A stretch of DNA of 64,000 nt from Crocinitomicaceae bacterium. GTDB lineage: Bacteria; Bacteroidota; Bacteroidia; Flavobacteriales_D; Sanyastnellaceae. The notes under the pieces are model-generated. The model had not been told where the DNA came from, searched no databases, and worked only from the letters and a program-made list of their open reading frames with translations. This document shows positions 43,158 to 52,901 of the stretch, piece after piece (position 1 is the stretch's first letter; every line of letters begins with the position of its first letter). The translations under genes and the position numbers were made by a program. The stretch is taken from assembly GCA_002690915.1 (NCBI GenBank), contig NZGF01000064.1, positions 1-64,000 of the forward strand. Reading direction: 5' to 3'.

Positions 43158-44009
43158 TCAATGGCGCTGGTTCAGCTTTTTCAATTGGGCTGCAAAATAA
43201 GTGCTTTTTGCTGGATATTTCAAGGCCAAATGGCGATAAGCTTTTTTCGCCTTGCTGATTTGGCCTTGTTGCGCAAAAATTCGGGCCATGGTCTCTGTAA
43301 CTAACGTAGGGTCTTCCATGATACTTGCTTTCGCCCATTCCTCTACCGGCGCTTCAACATCGCGCAACTTACCCATCCGCGGCTGCTGCTCAATAAACCG
43401 GTCGATTAACGTGTTGGTGTCTAGCCCCGCGTTCGCGGCGGACGCAAGGGGTTTTTGGAGTCCCTGACCAGCTTCTCCAAATCCCACCTCTTCAGCACGT
43501 TGGGCCAGCCACGAAGCGAAGGGTGATGCTGCAGCGGAACGGATTCGGAGTATATCCTGCGTTTGTTGAGAAGGGAATTCATTGTCAGCCGGATCCACTT
43601 CTCGCTCAATCGTTCTCCCAATCGCTGCAATGAGGGCTTCCCGTTCCATAGGTGCTTCAGGATCCAAGTAGGGCACAGCCTCTTTCCCCTCGTCTGTAGC
43701 CTCAAAAATTACCCCCTCCTCTACCTCCGGCATTTCGCTCACCCATTTCTCCACTACTTGAGCCTCTGCTTTCAGGCGTTCCATGATAACCAGGTCGTAC
43801 AGCGGCTGACGGAACGTGCTGTGCGTTGCAGCTTTCAACAGGTCCGCCTCCTGTTCCATATGCCCCCCGACAGCACTCGCTCGGGCCAACAGCATGGCGA
43901 TGGCGCCGGCGGAAGGGTGCTTATCGCTCCATGCCTTGAGCCCCTCCCGATCAGATGCCTCCACCCGCTCTGGGAATTCAATGAGCTCTTTAAGGCGTTG
44001 TAGTTGCAT
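43158..44009 (-). CDS. Hypothetical protein with TPR-like C-terminal segment
   Basis: The 283-aa, mostly helical, acidic protein has no signal peptide. Its C-terminal 70 residues (DRFIEQQPRMGKL, then TLVTETMARIFAQQGQISKAKKAYRHLALKYPAKSTYFAAQL, abbreviated here to its pattern) look like one or two tetratricopeptide repeats. I recall similar proteins between lptE and secG in other Bacteroidota, but cannot name a function. It lies 26 bp after lptE and 32 bp before secG. Confidence 0.7.
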   Translation of the reverse strand: MQLQRLKELIEFPERVEASDREGLKAWSDKHPSAGAIAMLLARASAVGGHMEQEADLLKAATHSTFRQPLYDLVIMERLKAEAQVVEKWVSEMPEVEEGVIFEATDEGKEAVPYLDPEAPMEREALIAAIGRTIEREVDPADNEFPSQQTQDILRIRSAAASPFASWLAQRAEEVGFGEAGQGLQKPLASAANAGLDTNTLIDRFIEQQPRMGKLRDVEAPVEEWAKASIMEDPTLVTETMARIFAQQGQISKAKKAYRHLALKYPAKSTYFAAQLKKLNQRH

Positions 44010-44035
44010 GTGAGGGTGGCTTCAATTCAAGTATA

Positions 44036-44545
44036 TCACCAATTTCCCAAAGAAGCATTGAAAATGTCCTGTGAAAGCTGAGCACCAATGTCCTCAACCA
44101 ATGCATCTTCCACTTGCAACAGATCCAAATCACTGCTGTAGTCCGCAAATCGAGAGAAGTTGCGGTCAAATCCCAAATCGAGATCCTTGGTATTCTCGTA
44201 GTGTATGGAGAGCCCGATGGTTAAACGATTCGAAGCAGCGGTTTCGTCACCTTGAACATTGACAGGGGTTACCTCCCATGCGATTATTTCACCTGTGAAT
44301 TGGAGCTCTCCTGCTTCGTCAACCAAGCGCAGTGTTGATTGCCGCTGGATGCGGTCTCGCAATGCTTCAGTCAGTGTCAAGGCACTCGATGCAGTAGCCA
44401 ACGGTGTAAGCATTTCAAATGCTGCAACCGAATACGATGAGGCGCCGGAAGTCTGGGCGCCGTATGGAGAATAAACCCCGCAATTGCCCGTAATCAAGGC
44501 CATCCCAACGAGCACTGCCGAAACGCTCCGTTTACCCTTGTTCAT
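44036..44545 (-). CDS. lptE: LPS assembly lipoprotein LptE
   Basis: The 169-aa lipoprotein has its lipobox at Cys22 (ITGNC) and a short CGVYSPYG start to the mature part. The pattern then fits Bacteroidota LptE: FTGEIIAWEVTPVN, NRLTIGLSIHYEN, FDRNFSRFADY, and QDIFNASLGNW at the end. LptE plugs the LptD barrel and helps place lipopolysaccharide in the outer leaflet. The start overlaps the sigma54 activator gene stop by ATGA, a surprising but tight coupling. Confidence 0.85.
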   Translation of the reverse strand: MNKGKRSVSAVLVGMALITGNCGVYSPYGAQTSGASSYSVAAFEMLTPLATASSALTLTEALRDRIQRQSTLRLVDEAGELQFTGEIIAWEVTPVNVQGDETAASNRLTIGLSIHYENTKDLDLGFDRNFSRFADYSSDLDLLQVEDALVEDIGAQLSQDIFNASLGNW

Positions 44546-45825
44546 TTCAAGCCATATTCTTTGATTTTGCGGTACAAGGTCCGCTCGGAGATTCCTAGTT
44601 CAAGCGCCGCCCGCTTCCTTCGGTTGCGGTGCTTAGCGAGGGCTTTTAGAATCAACTCCCGCTCTGAGTCCTGCAAAGAAAGGACTTCCTCCACTTCATG
44701 CGCTTCCTCCACCCCATCATGGGTCAAAGTCGACGGGTGTTGGATTCCCCGGGTTTCCTGCCACCGCGCAGGCGACCACTCGGTCTCAAAGGCATCTTCA
44801 GTTTCAGGCTGAACATCCTCGCGGCCAACTGGAAGTCCCTTTAGCGAAGGCGGCGGTTGGTTGAACACCCGCTGCGCAAGCTCCGCATTAACGTGCGACG
44901 GATCGCCTTGCATAAGGTCATAGACCAGCTTTTTGAGGTCCTGCATTTCCTGGCGCATGTCGAAAAGGACCTTGTACAAGATTTCTCGCTCGTTCAAACT
45001 GGAAGAAGAATCGGGAGCCTCGCGCATGGGGAGGCGGCTTCGGTGCGATTCGGGAAGATAACTGAGTAAGGTGTCCGCGTCAATCCTCCGAGCAATCTCC
45101 AAAATGGACATTTGCTCCGTGGTATTCTTGAGTTGACGAATGTTTCCGGGCCACGGATAATTTTCCAGCACTTCCACAGCGTCCTCCGCGAGCGAGAGGG
45201 GCGGCATTTGGTACTGCTCAGAAAAATCCGTGGTGAACTTGCGAAAAAGCAAATGAATGTCACCCGCACGCGAGCGCAGTGGTGGCACATCGATTGGCAC
45301 TTGGCTCAGTCGGTAATACAGGTCCTCCCGAAATTGTCCCCGCTGGATGGCGTCGGCAAAATCGACATTCGTCGCTGCGACCACCCGAACATCGGTCTTC
45401 TGGACCTTGGATGAACCCACGCGGATAAATTCGCCAGTCTCTAAAACACGCAACAAACGAACTTGCGTGGTCAGGGGCAATTCTGCTACCTCGTCCAGAA
45501 ATATAGTTCCGCCGTTGGCCTCCTCGAAATAGCCTTTACGGGATTCAGTTGCCCCGGTAAATGCTCCCTTCTCATGGCCGAATAATTCGCTGTCGATGGT
45601 GCCTTCCGGAATCGCTCCACAGTTAACAGCGATAAATGGCCCATGCTTGCGGCGCGAAAAGTGGTGCACCACCCTAGGCATAACTTCTTTTCCCACCCCA
45701 CTTTCACCGAGCACAAGTACGGACAAATCCGTTGGAGCCACCTGCGAGGCAACGGTCACGCCACGGTCCAACGCCGGACTCGTTCCGATGATTCCAAATC
45801 GCCGTTTAATTGAGAATGCATCCAT
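44542..45825 (-). CDS. Sigma54-dependent transcriptional activator without sensor domain
   Basis: From the ATG at 45825 the protein is 427 aa. The AAA+ domain starts almost at once: Walker A GESGVGKE at 40-47, the sigma54-contact loop GAFTGA at 87-92, Walker B GGTIFLDEVAEL, and the arginine-finger region LYYRLSQVPIDVPPLR. A linker of about 110 residues, partly acidic, leads to a Fis-type helix-turn-helix at the end (RAALELGISERTLYRKIKEYG). There is no receiver, GAF or PAS domain in front, so activity is likely set by its level or by a partner protein, as in PspF. It sits 10 bp after miaB and overlaps lptE by ATGA. Confidence 0.92.
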   Translation of the reverse strand: MDAFSIKRRFGIIGTSPALDRGVTVASQVAPTDLSVLVLGESGVGKEVMPRVVHHFSRRKHGPFIAVNCGAIPEGTIDSELFGHEKGAFTGATESRKGYFEEANGGTIFLDEVAELPLTTQVRLLRVLETGEFIRVGSSKVQKTDVRVVAATNVDFADAIQRGQFREDLYYRLSQVPIDVPPLRSRAGDIHLLFRKFTTDFSEQYQMPPLSLAEDAVEVLENYPWPGNIRQLKNTTEQMSILEIARRIDADTLLSYLPESHRSRLPMREAPDSSSSLNEREILYKVLFDMRQEMQDLKKLVYDLMQGDPSHVNAELAQRVFNQPPPSLKGLPVGREDVQPETEDAFETEWSPARWQETRGIQHPSTLTHDGVEEAHEVEEVLSLQDSERELILKALAKHRNRRKRAALELGISERTLYRKIKEYGLK

Positions 45826-45835
45826 GACGAGGAAA

Positions 45836-47299
45836 TTAAGCGACGGCTGGTTCTTCGGTAATGGCACCCAACAACGTGACGGCTGTGCAGTCGTGCACAT
45901 GGACGTTCACATAGGTGCCACGCTTTGCATCTTTCTTCGGAAAAACAACCACGGCATTGTACGTGGTTCGTCCAAAGTATTCATCATCGCGTTTCTTGGA
46001 TGTGCCTTCGATGAGCACCCGGTAAGTTTGACCAACCAGTGCTTTTATGCGGGCCGCGCCATGGATCTTCTGGAGGGCAATGATTTCTTGCAAACGACGG
46101 CCCTTGACATCATCAGGCACATCGTTCTCGTACTTGCGTTGAGCCAGCGTTCGCGGCCGCTCGCTGTACTGGAACATGTAGGACATATCGTACTGCACGG
46201 CCTCCATAAGGCTCAGCGTATCCTGGTGTTCTTCCTCGGTTTCTCTGCAAAACCCAGCAATGATGTCGGTGGAAATTGCGCAATCGGGCATGATACGACG
46301 AATGGCATCAATGCGTTCGAGATACCAATCGCGGGTGTACCCACGGTTCATACGCTTCAAATTATCGCTATTCCCAGACTGCACCGGCAGATGGATGTAG
46401 TTGCAAATATTTTCGTGCTGGGCCATAGCGTGAAGGACGTCATCGGTCATATCCTTCGGATGGCTCGTCGAAAAGCGCACGCGCAGGTCGAGATTGACCG
46501 CAGCGACGCGTTCGAGCAATTCAGCGAAACGCACCACGGGCTCGTCTTCATTCTTAATCTTGCCCTTGTTATCGATGTTCCACTTGTAGCTGTCGACGTT
46601 TTGGCCCAGCAACGTGACCTCCCGGTAACCCGCGTCGAATAGCTCTTGAGCCTCTCGAACAATACTCTCCGGATCACGACTTCGCTCGCGGCCACGTGTG
46701 AACGGAACCACGCAAAAACTGCACATGTTGTCGCAGCCCCGCATGATGCTAATGAAGGCCGTGACACCATTCGAATCCAAGCGCACCGGGCTGATTTCTG
46801 CGTAGGTTTCCTCCCGACTCAACAGCACGTTTACTGCCTTTTGTCCCCCGTGCACTTGGTCCACAAGGTTGGGGATATCCCTGTAAGCATCCGGGCCTAC
46901 GACCAAATCCACCAATTTCTCCTGTTCGAGTAACGACTCTTTCAATCGTTCGGCCATGCACCCTAGCACACCAACCACCAATTCAGGTCGGTGTTGCTTG
47001 GCTTTCTTAAACTGGCGCAATCGGGTGCGCACTCGTCGCTCAGCATTTTCTCGAATGGCACATGTATTCAATAAAATCAGATCCGCCTCTTCCTCATCGC
47101 GCGTAGTTGAAAACCCGGCTTCGTTAAGAATGCTGGCGACGATTTCAGAATCGCTGAAATTCATCTGGCAACCGTAACTCTCCAAGTACAGCTTCCGTCC
47201 ATTGGAAGGCGTGCTTGAAATTACGGTGGGAGACCCCTGGAACGATTCGTGCAAGAGTTCGTTAGTATGGTCCTTAGGTTGCGAGGATTCGTTCGCCAT
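45836..47299 (-). CDS. miaB: tRNA-2-methylthio-N6-dimethylallyladenosine synthase
   Basis: From the ATG at 47299 the protein is 487 aa. It has the N-terminal UPF0004 domain with its three cysteines ([26 protein letters not shown]). The radical-SAM cluster follows ([22 protein letters not shown], shortened to its CxxxCxxC core), and a TRAM domain closes the C-terminus. It adds the methylthio group to i6A37 of tRNA. A TATATTTG element antisense at 47320-47327 is a good -7 box. Just upstream is a CTGACA/TGTCAG palindrome. It is the first gene of the run with the sigma54 activator, lptE, the TPR-like gene and secG. Confidence 0.95.
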   Translation of the reverse strand: MANESSQPKDHTNELLHESFQGSPTVISSTPSNGRKLYLESYGCQMNFSDSEIVASILNEAGFSTTRDEEEADLILLNTCAIRENAERRVRTRLRQFKKAKQHRPELVVGVLGCMAERLKESLLEQEKLVDLVVGPDAYRDIPNLVDQVHGGQKAVNVLLSREETYAEISPVRLDSNGVTAFISIMRGCDNMCSFCVVPFTRGRERSRDPESIVREAQELFDAGYREVTLLGQNVDSYKWNIDNKGKIKNEDEPVVRFAELLERVAAVNLDLRVRFSTSHPKDMTDDVLHAMAQHENICNYIHLPVQSGNSDNLKRMNRGYTRDWYLERIDAIRRIMPDCAISTDIIAGFCRETEEEHQDTLSLMEAVQYDMSYMFQYSERPRTLAQRKYENDVPDDVKGRRLQEIIALQKIHGAARIKALVGQTYRVLIEGTSKKRDDEYFGRTTYNAVVVFPKKDAKRGTYVNVHVHDCTAVTLLGAITEEPAVA

Positions 47300-47319
47300 G
47301 TCTGCGTTGAAGTAGGCTG

Positions 47320-47361
47320 CAAATATACGGATTCCATGGAAAAGAACTGACAGTTTGTCAG
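47320..47361 (-). promoter_or_regulatory. miaB promoter with CTGACA-N3-TGTCAG palindrome
   Basis: The -7 element TATATTTG is at 47320-47327. Exactly 19 bp upstream, where the -33 contact should be, begins a perfect palindrome CTGACA-GTT-TGTCAG (47347-47361). It shares both half-sites with the element repeated before groES. A protein bound here would replace or block the -33 contact. On the minus strand the palindrome is followed by TTCTTTT, so a weak terminator for the gene ending at 47380 is an alternative reading. Confidence 0.5.
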
Positions 47362-47379
47362 CCCTTAACAATTCAGGTA

Positions 47380-47577
47380 TCAGGCGCGAAAGAGCCCTCT
47401 GGCAATTAGATAGGGTATCAGTATGTACAGAATGGAATCACGAATCAGGTAAAACATGAAAACTGCCAAAACCAATTTCCAACCGTACTTTTTCACCAAG
47501 CCCTTGAAGCCCTGATCCTTGAAGACCTTGCGGTATTCTTTCCCCTTCTCCTTCGAAAACGTCGATTTGAACCCCAT
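47380..47577 (-). CDS. Small membrane protein, function unknown
   Basis: The 65-aa protein has a basic, charged N-terminal half ([18 protein letters not shown]) and one long hydrophobic stretch (about residues 34-60) that may span the membrane once or fold as a hairpin. No family is recognised. It lies 15 bp after the GT-C-like gene on the same strand. Confidence 0.55.
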   Translation of the reverse strand: MGFKSTFSKEKGKEYRKVFKDQGFKGLVKKYGWKLVLAVFMFYLIRDSILYILIPYLIARGLFRA

Positions 47578-47592
47578 GGATGACGTCTGGCG

Positions 47593-49215
47593 CTATTGCT
47601 TAATCACTTGTTTTTGCGGTTCCAAATTTGCATCGGATTGCATCAAATCGAAAACCCGGAAGTTTCCCGCATGTGTTATTTGCTCGGATAGCCAACGACT
47701 CTCCTTGTGGGCCTCGTACCAATCAGGATCATTGCACATCAGATAGGATGCTCCTTTGCCAAAATAAAAAGCCAAACGCTCTTCCCCTTGAAAGCCATCA
47801 TCGTAGAGGTTTGTGAACCCCTTCTGGTCCATCAAACTCAACGAAATATTCGGACTCGGATCGGTCACCGAGAGGACAAGATCATTGCGTTCAATTCCCA
47901 ACGATCGCAGGATATCGGTCCATTCGGCCACATTTCCGTAACGCCTTTCCTGATCCCAGTGGAACCATTCCCAAATCGCACGCTCACGTGAAGGCACTAA
48001 TTGTTCATACAGCCACCCCCCAGTTAGCCGGTGCTTCATTCGCGTTCGCAAACCAGCGTCTGCCAGCTGTAACGACATGGTTGCAACAAACAATACCCAT
48101 GCTATTCGTTTAACCCTCTGGCTCGTCGTCTTCCAACTCGTAACAACCCATGCTGCAGCAATGGGAATACCCACCTGCAACTCAACCAAGTAATAATCGT
48201 GAACGTTTAAGTTCTCAAACCAAAAGGCAATGTAAACGACCGATGCCAATCCGACGGCTCCCGCAGAAGCGGCAATCCATCGATTATTTCGATCCGGCTT
48301 GGAAACCGCACGCACAGCCGAAACGACAAGCACCACGGCAGCCAACAGCAGAACATACTTGTGGTACCAATTGGGCAGAACGTCCTCGCAAAATGCACGC
48401 CAGGTAATTTCCAACGACTCTGCCTCCCAAAGGGGCCTCAAGGTTGTAAGGAAATAAACGCTCTCATTTTGACCATTGAGCCATTTGGTCCAAACCACCC
48501 AGACCACCCCAATGACAACAGGAACACCCAAGGCCATTGTCCAGCGAATCCAGTGCTTCGTGCCAAAGACAGCCATTGCAGGGGGAATCAAGCCGAGGGC
48601 CATAGTGGGACGGAATAGCATCGCCATGGAAAAAGCCAGCACCATCAGAAGTTGCGGCATGCGTTCGGTGCACTCGGTTCGCCACCATTTGAACGCCTCC
48701 CACCAGCCGGCATAAACCAATCCCAATCCCGCAGCATTAACCATATAATTCGGCCCATAGAAAGCAATTAGCCCAGAACTCATGGTAAACCATGTGACGG
48801 CCATTGCACTTTTGAGCGATAGGAATTGATGCAGGCTCCGGAACAAACACCAACATCCAAGGAGTAGAAGCGTTAAATGGGTCCACCGAAGTGTCCAAGG
48901 TTGAACACCGATGGCCTTCCACAATTTTCCATTGACGAAATACGAAAGTGGAAATTCGCCAACGGCCTCGCCGCCTCCCGTGCCATGCTGAAAATGCATC
49001 GCAGGTTGGAACAGGCCGCGTGGCTCCATTGCGTAGTTTAGAGCCATCGAATAGGCATCGCATTGGCGCCACTGGTGCATTCCGTAGGGCGATTTACCAC
49101 CAATTTCACCCAAATCATACACGGCGAAAACCATGACAAGAACCCCAAGCCAAAAGACAATTTTAACCTTGAAATCCAAGTGGATTATTGAAGAATTTGC
49201 AGCCTGTTCGCTCAT
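47593..49215 (-). CDS. Polytopic membrane protein, GT-C glycosyltransferase-like
   Basis: The 540-aa protein has about eleven hydrophobic segments and a soluble C-terminal region of about 120 residues. The first extracytoplasmic loop has YGMHQWRQCDAYSMALNYA, similar to the HQWRQ-type loop of GT39-like enzymes that use polyprenyl-linked sugars, where acidic residues in this loop are catalytic. A role in envelope glycan or lipid modification is inferred from fold class only. It is divergent from topA. Confidence 0.7.
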   Translation of the reverse strand: MSEQAANSSIIHLDFKVKIVFWLGVLVMVFAVYDLGEIGGKSPYGMHQWRQCDAYSMALNYAMEPRGLFQPAMHFQHGTGGGEAVGEFPLSYFVNGKLWKAIGVQPWTLRWTHLTLLLLGCWCLFRSLHQFLSLKSAMAVTWFTMSSGLIAFYGPNYMVNAAGLGLVYAGWWEAFKWWRTECTERMPQLLMVLAFSMAMLFRPTMALGLIPPAMAVFGTKHWIRWTMALGVPVVIGVVWVVWTKWLNGQNESVYFLTTLRPLWEAESLEITWRAFCEDVLPNWYHKYVLLLAAVVLVVSAVRAVSKPDRNNRWIAASAGAVGLASVVYIAFWFENLNVHDYYLVELQVGIPIAAAWVVTSWKTTSQRVKRIAWVLFVATMSLQLADAGLRTRMKHRLTGGWLYEQLVPSRERAIWEWFHWDQERRYGNVAEWTDILRSLGIERNDLVLSVTDPSPNISLSLMDQKGFTNLYDDGFQGEERLAFYFGKGASYLMCNDPDWYEAHKESRWLSEQITHAGNFRVFDLMQSDANLEPQKQVIKQ

Positions 49216-49308
49216 TTTGATGAGGTGAAATTAAACCTAACGCTCAGAACTCGATTTGCTCGAATTGAAATTCCATCCCTTTCTTTGCGTTCGATTCCAG
49301 AAAATCAC

Positions 49309-51624
49309 ATGTCGAAAAATCTAGTCATCGTCGAGTCCCCTGCTAAGGCCAAAACCATTGAAGGTTACCTGGGCAAGGACTTCGTAGTTAAGAGCAGTTA
49401 CGGACACATCCGGGACCTTCCCAAAGGCAGTGAGAGCGTCGATGTGGACCAAGGATTTGAGCCAAAATACGTCGTGGCTGATGACAAAAAACAGCTGGTC
49501 AAGGAACTGAAGCAGGCAGCTTCAAAAGCCGAGGTGGTCTGGCTCGCAACGGATGAGGACCGCGAAGGAGAGGCCATTTCTTGGCATCTCTACGAAACGT
49601 TGAAGCTGAAGCCAGAATGCACCAAGCGAATTGTGTTTTCGGAGATTACCAAGTCTGCCATCCTCAATTCAATTAAAAACCCTAGAACGGTCGACGTAAA
49701 CTTGGTAAATGCCCAACAAGCGCGCCGCATTCTAGATCGATTGGTGGGCTTCGACTTGAGCCCTGTATTGTGGAAAAAGGTGAAGCCTGGACTCAGTGCA
49801 GGCCGAGTCCAGAGCGTAGCCGTGCGCATCATCGTCGAGCGAGAGCGTGACATCGCTGGCTTCAAACCTGAAGCTGACTTTCGTGTTGTCGGCGAATTCA
49901 CGGTAGATGGGCTTTCTATCAAAGCTCCGTTGAACCGCCGGTTCAAAAATGAAGCGGAAGCCAAAGCCTTCTTGACCGATTGCATTGGGGCCGAGTATAC
50001 AGTCAAATCACTCGTCACTAAGCCCACGAAACGCAAGCCAACCGCACCTTTCACTACGTCCACTCTGCAGCAGGAGGCCTCGCGAAAGCTAGGCTTCTCG
50101 GTGTCGCGCACAATGCGTGTCGCGCAAGGCCTGTACGAAAGCGGTTTGATTACGTACATGCGAACGGACAGTACCACCTTAAGCGATCTGGCCCTCAAAC
50201 AAGCCCAAGCAGTAATTACGGAAGAGTATGGAGACAAATACTCCAATCCGAAACAGTACACGGGAAAGAAGGCGAAAGGAGCTCAGGAAGCACACGAAGC
50301 CATTCGCCCTTCGGAAATGGGACGCAAATCCATGACCGGCGAACGAGACCAACAGCGCCTCTATGACCTCATTTGGAAACGAACCATTTCGTCTCAAATG
50401 GCGGAAGCGGAATTGGAAAACACCACCGCTACCATCGCCGTTTCCTCACGGGAAGAAAAATTCGCTGCCAAGGGCCAAGTCATAACCTTTGATGGTTTCC
50501 TTAAAGTTTATCTTGAAGGCAAGGACGACGAGGGAGACGACAAAGAGCAAGAGGGCCGATTGCCGGCCATGAAAGAAGGGCAAGCCTTGCCTTGTAACAG
50601 TATTGTTGCCACCGAACGGTTCTCAAAACACGCACCACGGTATACGGAAGCTAGCTTGGTCAAGCGCTTGGAGGAGTTGGGAATTGGACGACCATCAACC
50701 TACGCGCCCACTATTTCGACGGTTCAGAAGCGCGGCTACGTCGAAAAAGGTGACCGCGACGGTACGCCCCGAAATTTTCGCATATTATCCTTGAACAACG
50801 GGGACATCATCGCAAAGACCGAAACCGAAAACACAGGCGTAGAGCGCTCAAAGCTCTTTCCCACTGACATCGGTATGGTCGTAAATGACTTCTTGATCCA
50901 ACATTTTGACAAAATCATGGACTTCAACTTCACGGCGGCAGTGGAGGAAAAGTTCGACGTCATCGCGCAAGGTCAAATGGACTGGCGAACGATGCTACAA
51001 GATTTCTACCTCGGCTTCAAAAAGAACGTCGACAACACACAGGAAAACGCAGAGCGTGCGTCGGGCGAGCGCATCTTGGGCGAGCACCCCGAGAGTGGAA
51101 AAACCATCTTAGTCCGCATCGGCCGCTACGGACCGCTAGCCCAGATTGGTGACCCGGATGACGAAAAGAAAGAATTCGCTTCGCTACTGAAAACCCAGAG
51201 CTTGGAAACCATAACCCTTGAGGAAGCCTTGGACTTGTTCAAGCTGCCCCGGCGACTGGGCGAGCACGAAGGCAAGGTGATCACGGCAGCGATTGGTCGA
51301 TTCGGACCTTACGTTCGGTATGACGGAACATTCGTATCCCTGAAAGCTGCTGACGGTGATGATCCCTATACCGTCACTTTAGAGAGAGCGCTTGAATTGA
51401 TTGTCGCCAAAAAAGCGGCCGACGCTAAAGCGCTAATTAAGGTCTTTGATGAAGACGAAAACGTTCGCATCCTAGAAGGCCGCTACGGACCGTATATCAA
51501 AGCTGGAAAGAAAAACGTAACCATTCCGAAGAAGGAAGACCCCGGTTCGATTACGTGGGAACGAGCCCAGGAGTTGATCGAAGAAGCGGCAAAGCGCCCG
51601 AAGGGACGCCGTAAAAAGAGCTAA
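49309..51624 (+). CDS. topA: DNA topoisomerase I
   Basis: From the ATG at 49309 (MSKNLVIVESPAKAKTIEGY) the protein is 771 aa. The Toprim domain has the acidic DEDREGEAISWHL motif, and the active-site tyrosine is Tyr283 (LITYMRTDSTTLS). After the core, the C-terminus has several topoisomerase C-terminal repeats (ILVRIGRYGPLAQIGD, VITAAIGRFGPYVRYDG, VRILEGRYGPYIKAG) and a basic tail (RPKGRRKKS). There are no Cys4 zinc fingers, unlike the E. coli enzyme. It relaxes negative supercoils. Confidence 0.97.
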   Translation: MSKNLVIVESPAKAKTIEGYLGKDFVVKSSYGHIRDLPKGSESVDVDQGFEPKYVVADDKKQLVKELKQAASKAEVVWLATDEDREGEAISWHLYETLKLKPECTKRIVFSEITKSAILNSIKNPRTVDVNLVNAQQARRILDRLVGFDLSPVLWKKVKPGLSAGRVQSVAVRIIVERERDIAGFKPEADFRVVGEFTVDGLSIKAPLNRRFKNEAEAKAFLTDCIGAEYTVKSLVTKPTKRKPTAPFTTSTLQQEASRKLGFSVSRTMRVAQGLYESGLITYMRTDSTTLSDLALKQAQAVITEEYGDKYSNPKQYTGKKAKGAQEAHEAIRPSEMGRKSMTGERDQQRLYDLIWKRTISSQMAEAELENTTATIAVSSREEKFAAKGQVITFDGFLKVYLEGKDDEGDDKEQEGRLPAMKEGQALPCNSIVATERFSKHAPRYTEASLVKRLEELGIGRPSTYAPTISTVQKRGYVEKGDRDGTPRNFRILSLNNGDIIAKTETENTGVERSKLFPTDIGMVVNDFLIQHFDKIMDFNFTAAVEEKFDVIAQGQMDWRTMLQDFYLGFKKNVDNTQENAERASGERILGEHPESGKTILVRIGRYGPLAQIGDPDDEKKEFASLLKTQSLETITLEEALDLFKLPRRLGEHEGKVITAAIGRFGPYVRYDGTFVSLKAADGDDPYTVTLERALELIVAKKAADAKALIKVFDEDENVRILEGRYGPYIKAGKKNVTIPKKEDPGSITWERAQELIEEAAKRPKGRRKKS

Positions 51625-51704
51625 GCAGAATATCACCGATTCGGTGTCAGCAACCTTTCAGGTTGTTAGCACTTCTACCGCTGTAATCCGCGAAATTGCC
51701 TCCC

Positions 51705-52865
51705 ATGTTGGATGGTATTTACGACCTGTTTGAATCGGTAACCACCCCGCATTACAGCAATGCGGAAGGTTCCCAGCGCATAGCCGAGCGCATAGATGTT
51801 CACCAATTTGATCACCGACCGGAATTGGAAGGGGCCCGCGTAGCACTTTTCGGGGTGATGGATGGCCGAAAGAGCGGTGACAACGAAGGGTGCAGTGAAG
51901 GTCCGGCTCGAATTCGGGAAGTATTGTACCGTCTTACTCCTCACGCGCACTGGCAGACAACCATTGACCTCGGAGATCTGCGACCGGGAGTTACTGAGGC
52001 CGATACTTCTGCTGCAGTGCAATCCGTCGTTGCAGAATTGACCCAGCAGGGTGTCATCCCAATCGTACTCGGAGGCGGGCAAGACCTGACCACATCACTA
52101 TACCTCGCTTTGCAGCCGTTTGGTAAACCGGTGCAGTTGGTTACCCTTGATTCTCGACTTGATTTCGGTGCCGACCCCGACCAAGGGACCTCGCGAAATT
52201 TCATGAATGACATCATTCTGCACGAGCCAAACTACCTGTTCAACTATACCAATGTTGGTCACCAAGGCTACCTAACCGATCCCGACACACTTGAATTAAT
52301 TGACAAAATGCAGTTCGAGAGCATCCGACTCGGCGAGATCAATCGAAATCCTGCATTGATGGAACCGGTATTTCGCGATGCCGACCTAATTTCAATCGAC
52401 ACCTCAGTCATTCAAGGATCCGACCATATTGCACATGCGGATGCCGGACCCAATGGCATTGATGCCCGGACGATGTGCCAATTAGCACGGTACGCTGGAA
52501 TGAGCGATCAGATGAAAGCCATTGGAATCTTCGAACACAATCCTGACCTCGACAACCGCAATCTAGGAGCCCAACTCATCGGACAGGTTGTCTGGCATAT
52601 ACTCGATGGTATCTATGCGCAGAAAGCCGACTACCCCAAGTGCGGTTTAAACGAGTATGCGCGCTACGTTGTGGATTTGAGCGACGTGGAACAAGCCGTG
52701 GTTTTTTACAAATCAAGTAAGAGCGACCGATGGTGGATGGAGGTTCCATTCCCCGGCAAAAAAACCGGGGCTCACATCGTCGGATGTGCCTATGAGGATT
52801 ACCTCGAAGCCAGCTCAGGAAAGATGCCCGACCGGTGGTGGAAGACCCTGCAAAAACTGAACTAA
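51705..52865 (+). CDS. Ureohydrolase-fold protein with degenerate metal site
   Basis: From the ATG at 51705 the protein is 386 aa and has the arginase/formimidoylglutamase fold in order. The usual manganese ligands are missing: GGGQD (123-127) replaces GGxHS/D, TLDSRLDF (147-154) replaces the DAHxD motif, and SIDTSVIQGSD (230-240) replaces SxDxDxxDP. Two or three acidic residues remain, but the key histidine and the third-motif second Asp are gone. I recall Bacteroidota relatives annotated as formimidoylglutamase near gld genes. Given the lost ligands a catalytic role is doubtful, and a structural or scaffold role is possible. The gene lies between topA and the type IX cluster. Confidence 0.8.
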   Translation: MLDGIYDLFESVTTPHYSNAEGSQRIAERIDVHQFDHRPELEGARVALFGVMDGRKSGDNEGCSEGPARIREVLYRLTPHAHWQTTIDLGDLRPGVTEADTSAAVQSVVAELTQQGVIPIVLGGGQDLTTSLYLALQPFGKPVQLVTLDSRLDFGADPDQGTSRNFMNDIILHEPNYLFNYTNVGHQGYLTDPDTLELIDKMQFESIRLGEINRNPALMEPVFRDADLISIDTSVIQGSDHIAHADAGPNGIDARTMCQLARYAGMSDQMKAIGIFEHNPDLDNRNLGAQLIGQVVWHILDGIYAQKADYPKCGLNEYARYVVDLSDVEQAVVFYKSSKSDRWWMEVPFPGKKTGAHIVGCAYEDYLEASSGKMPDRWWKTLQKLN

Positions 52866-52901
52866 AACGGGACGTTGAAGCACAGATTTCCAAAACGATA
52901 A

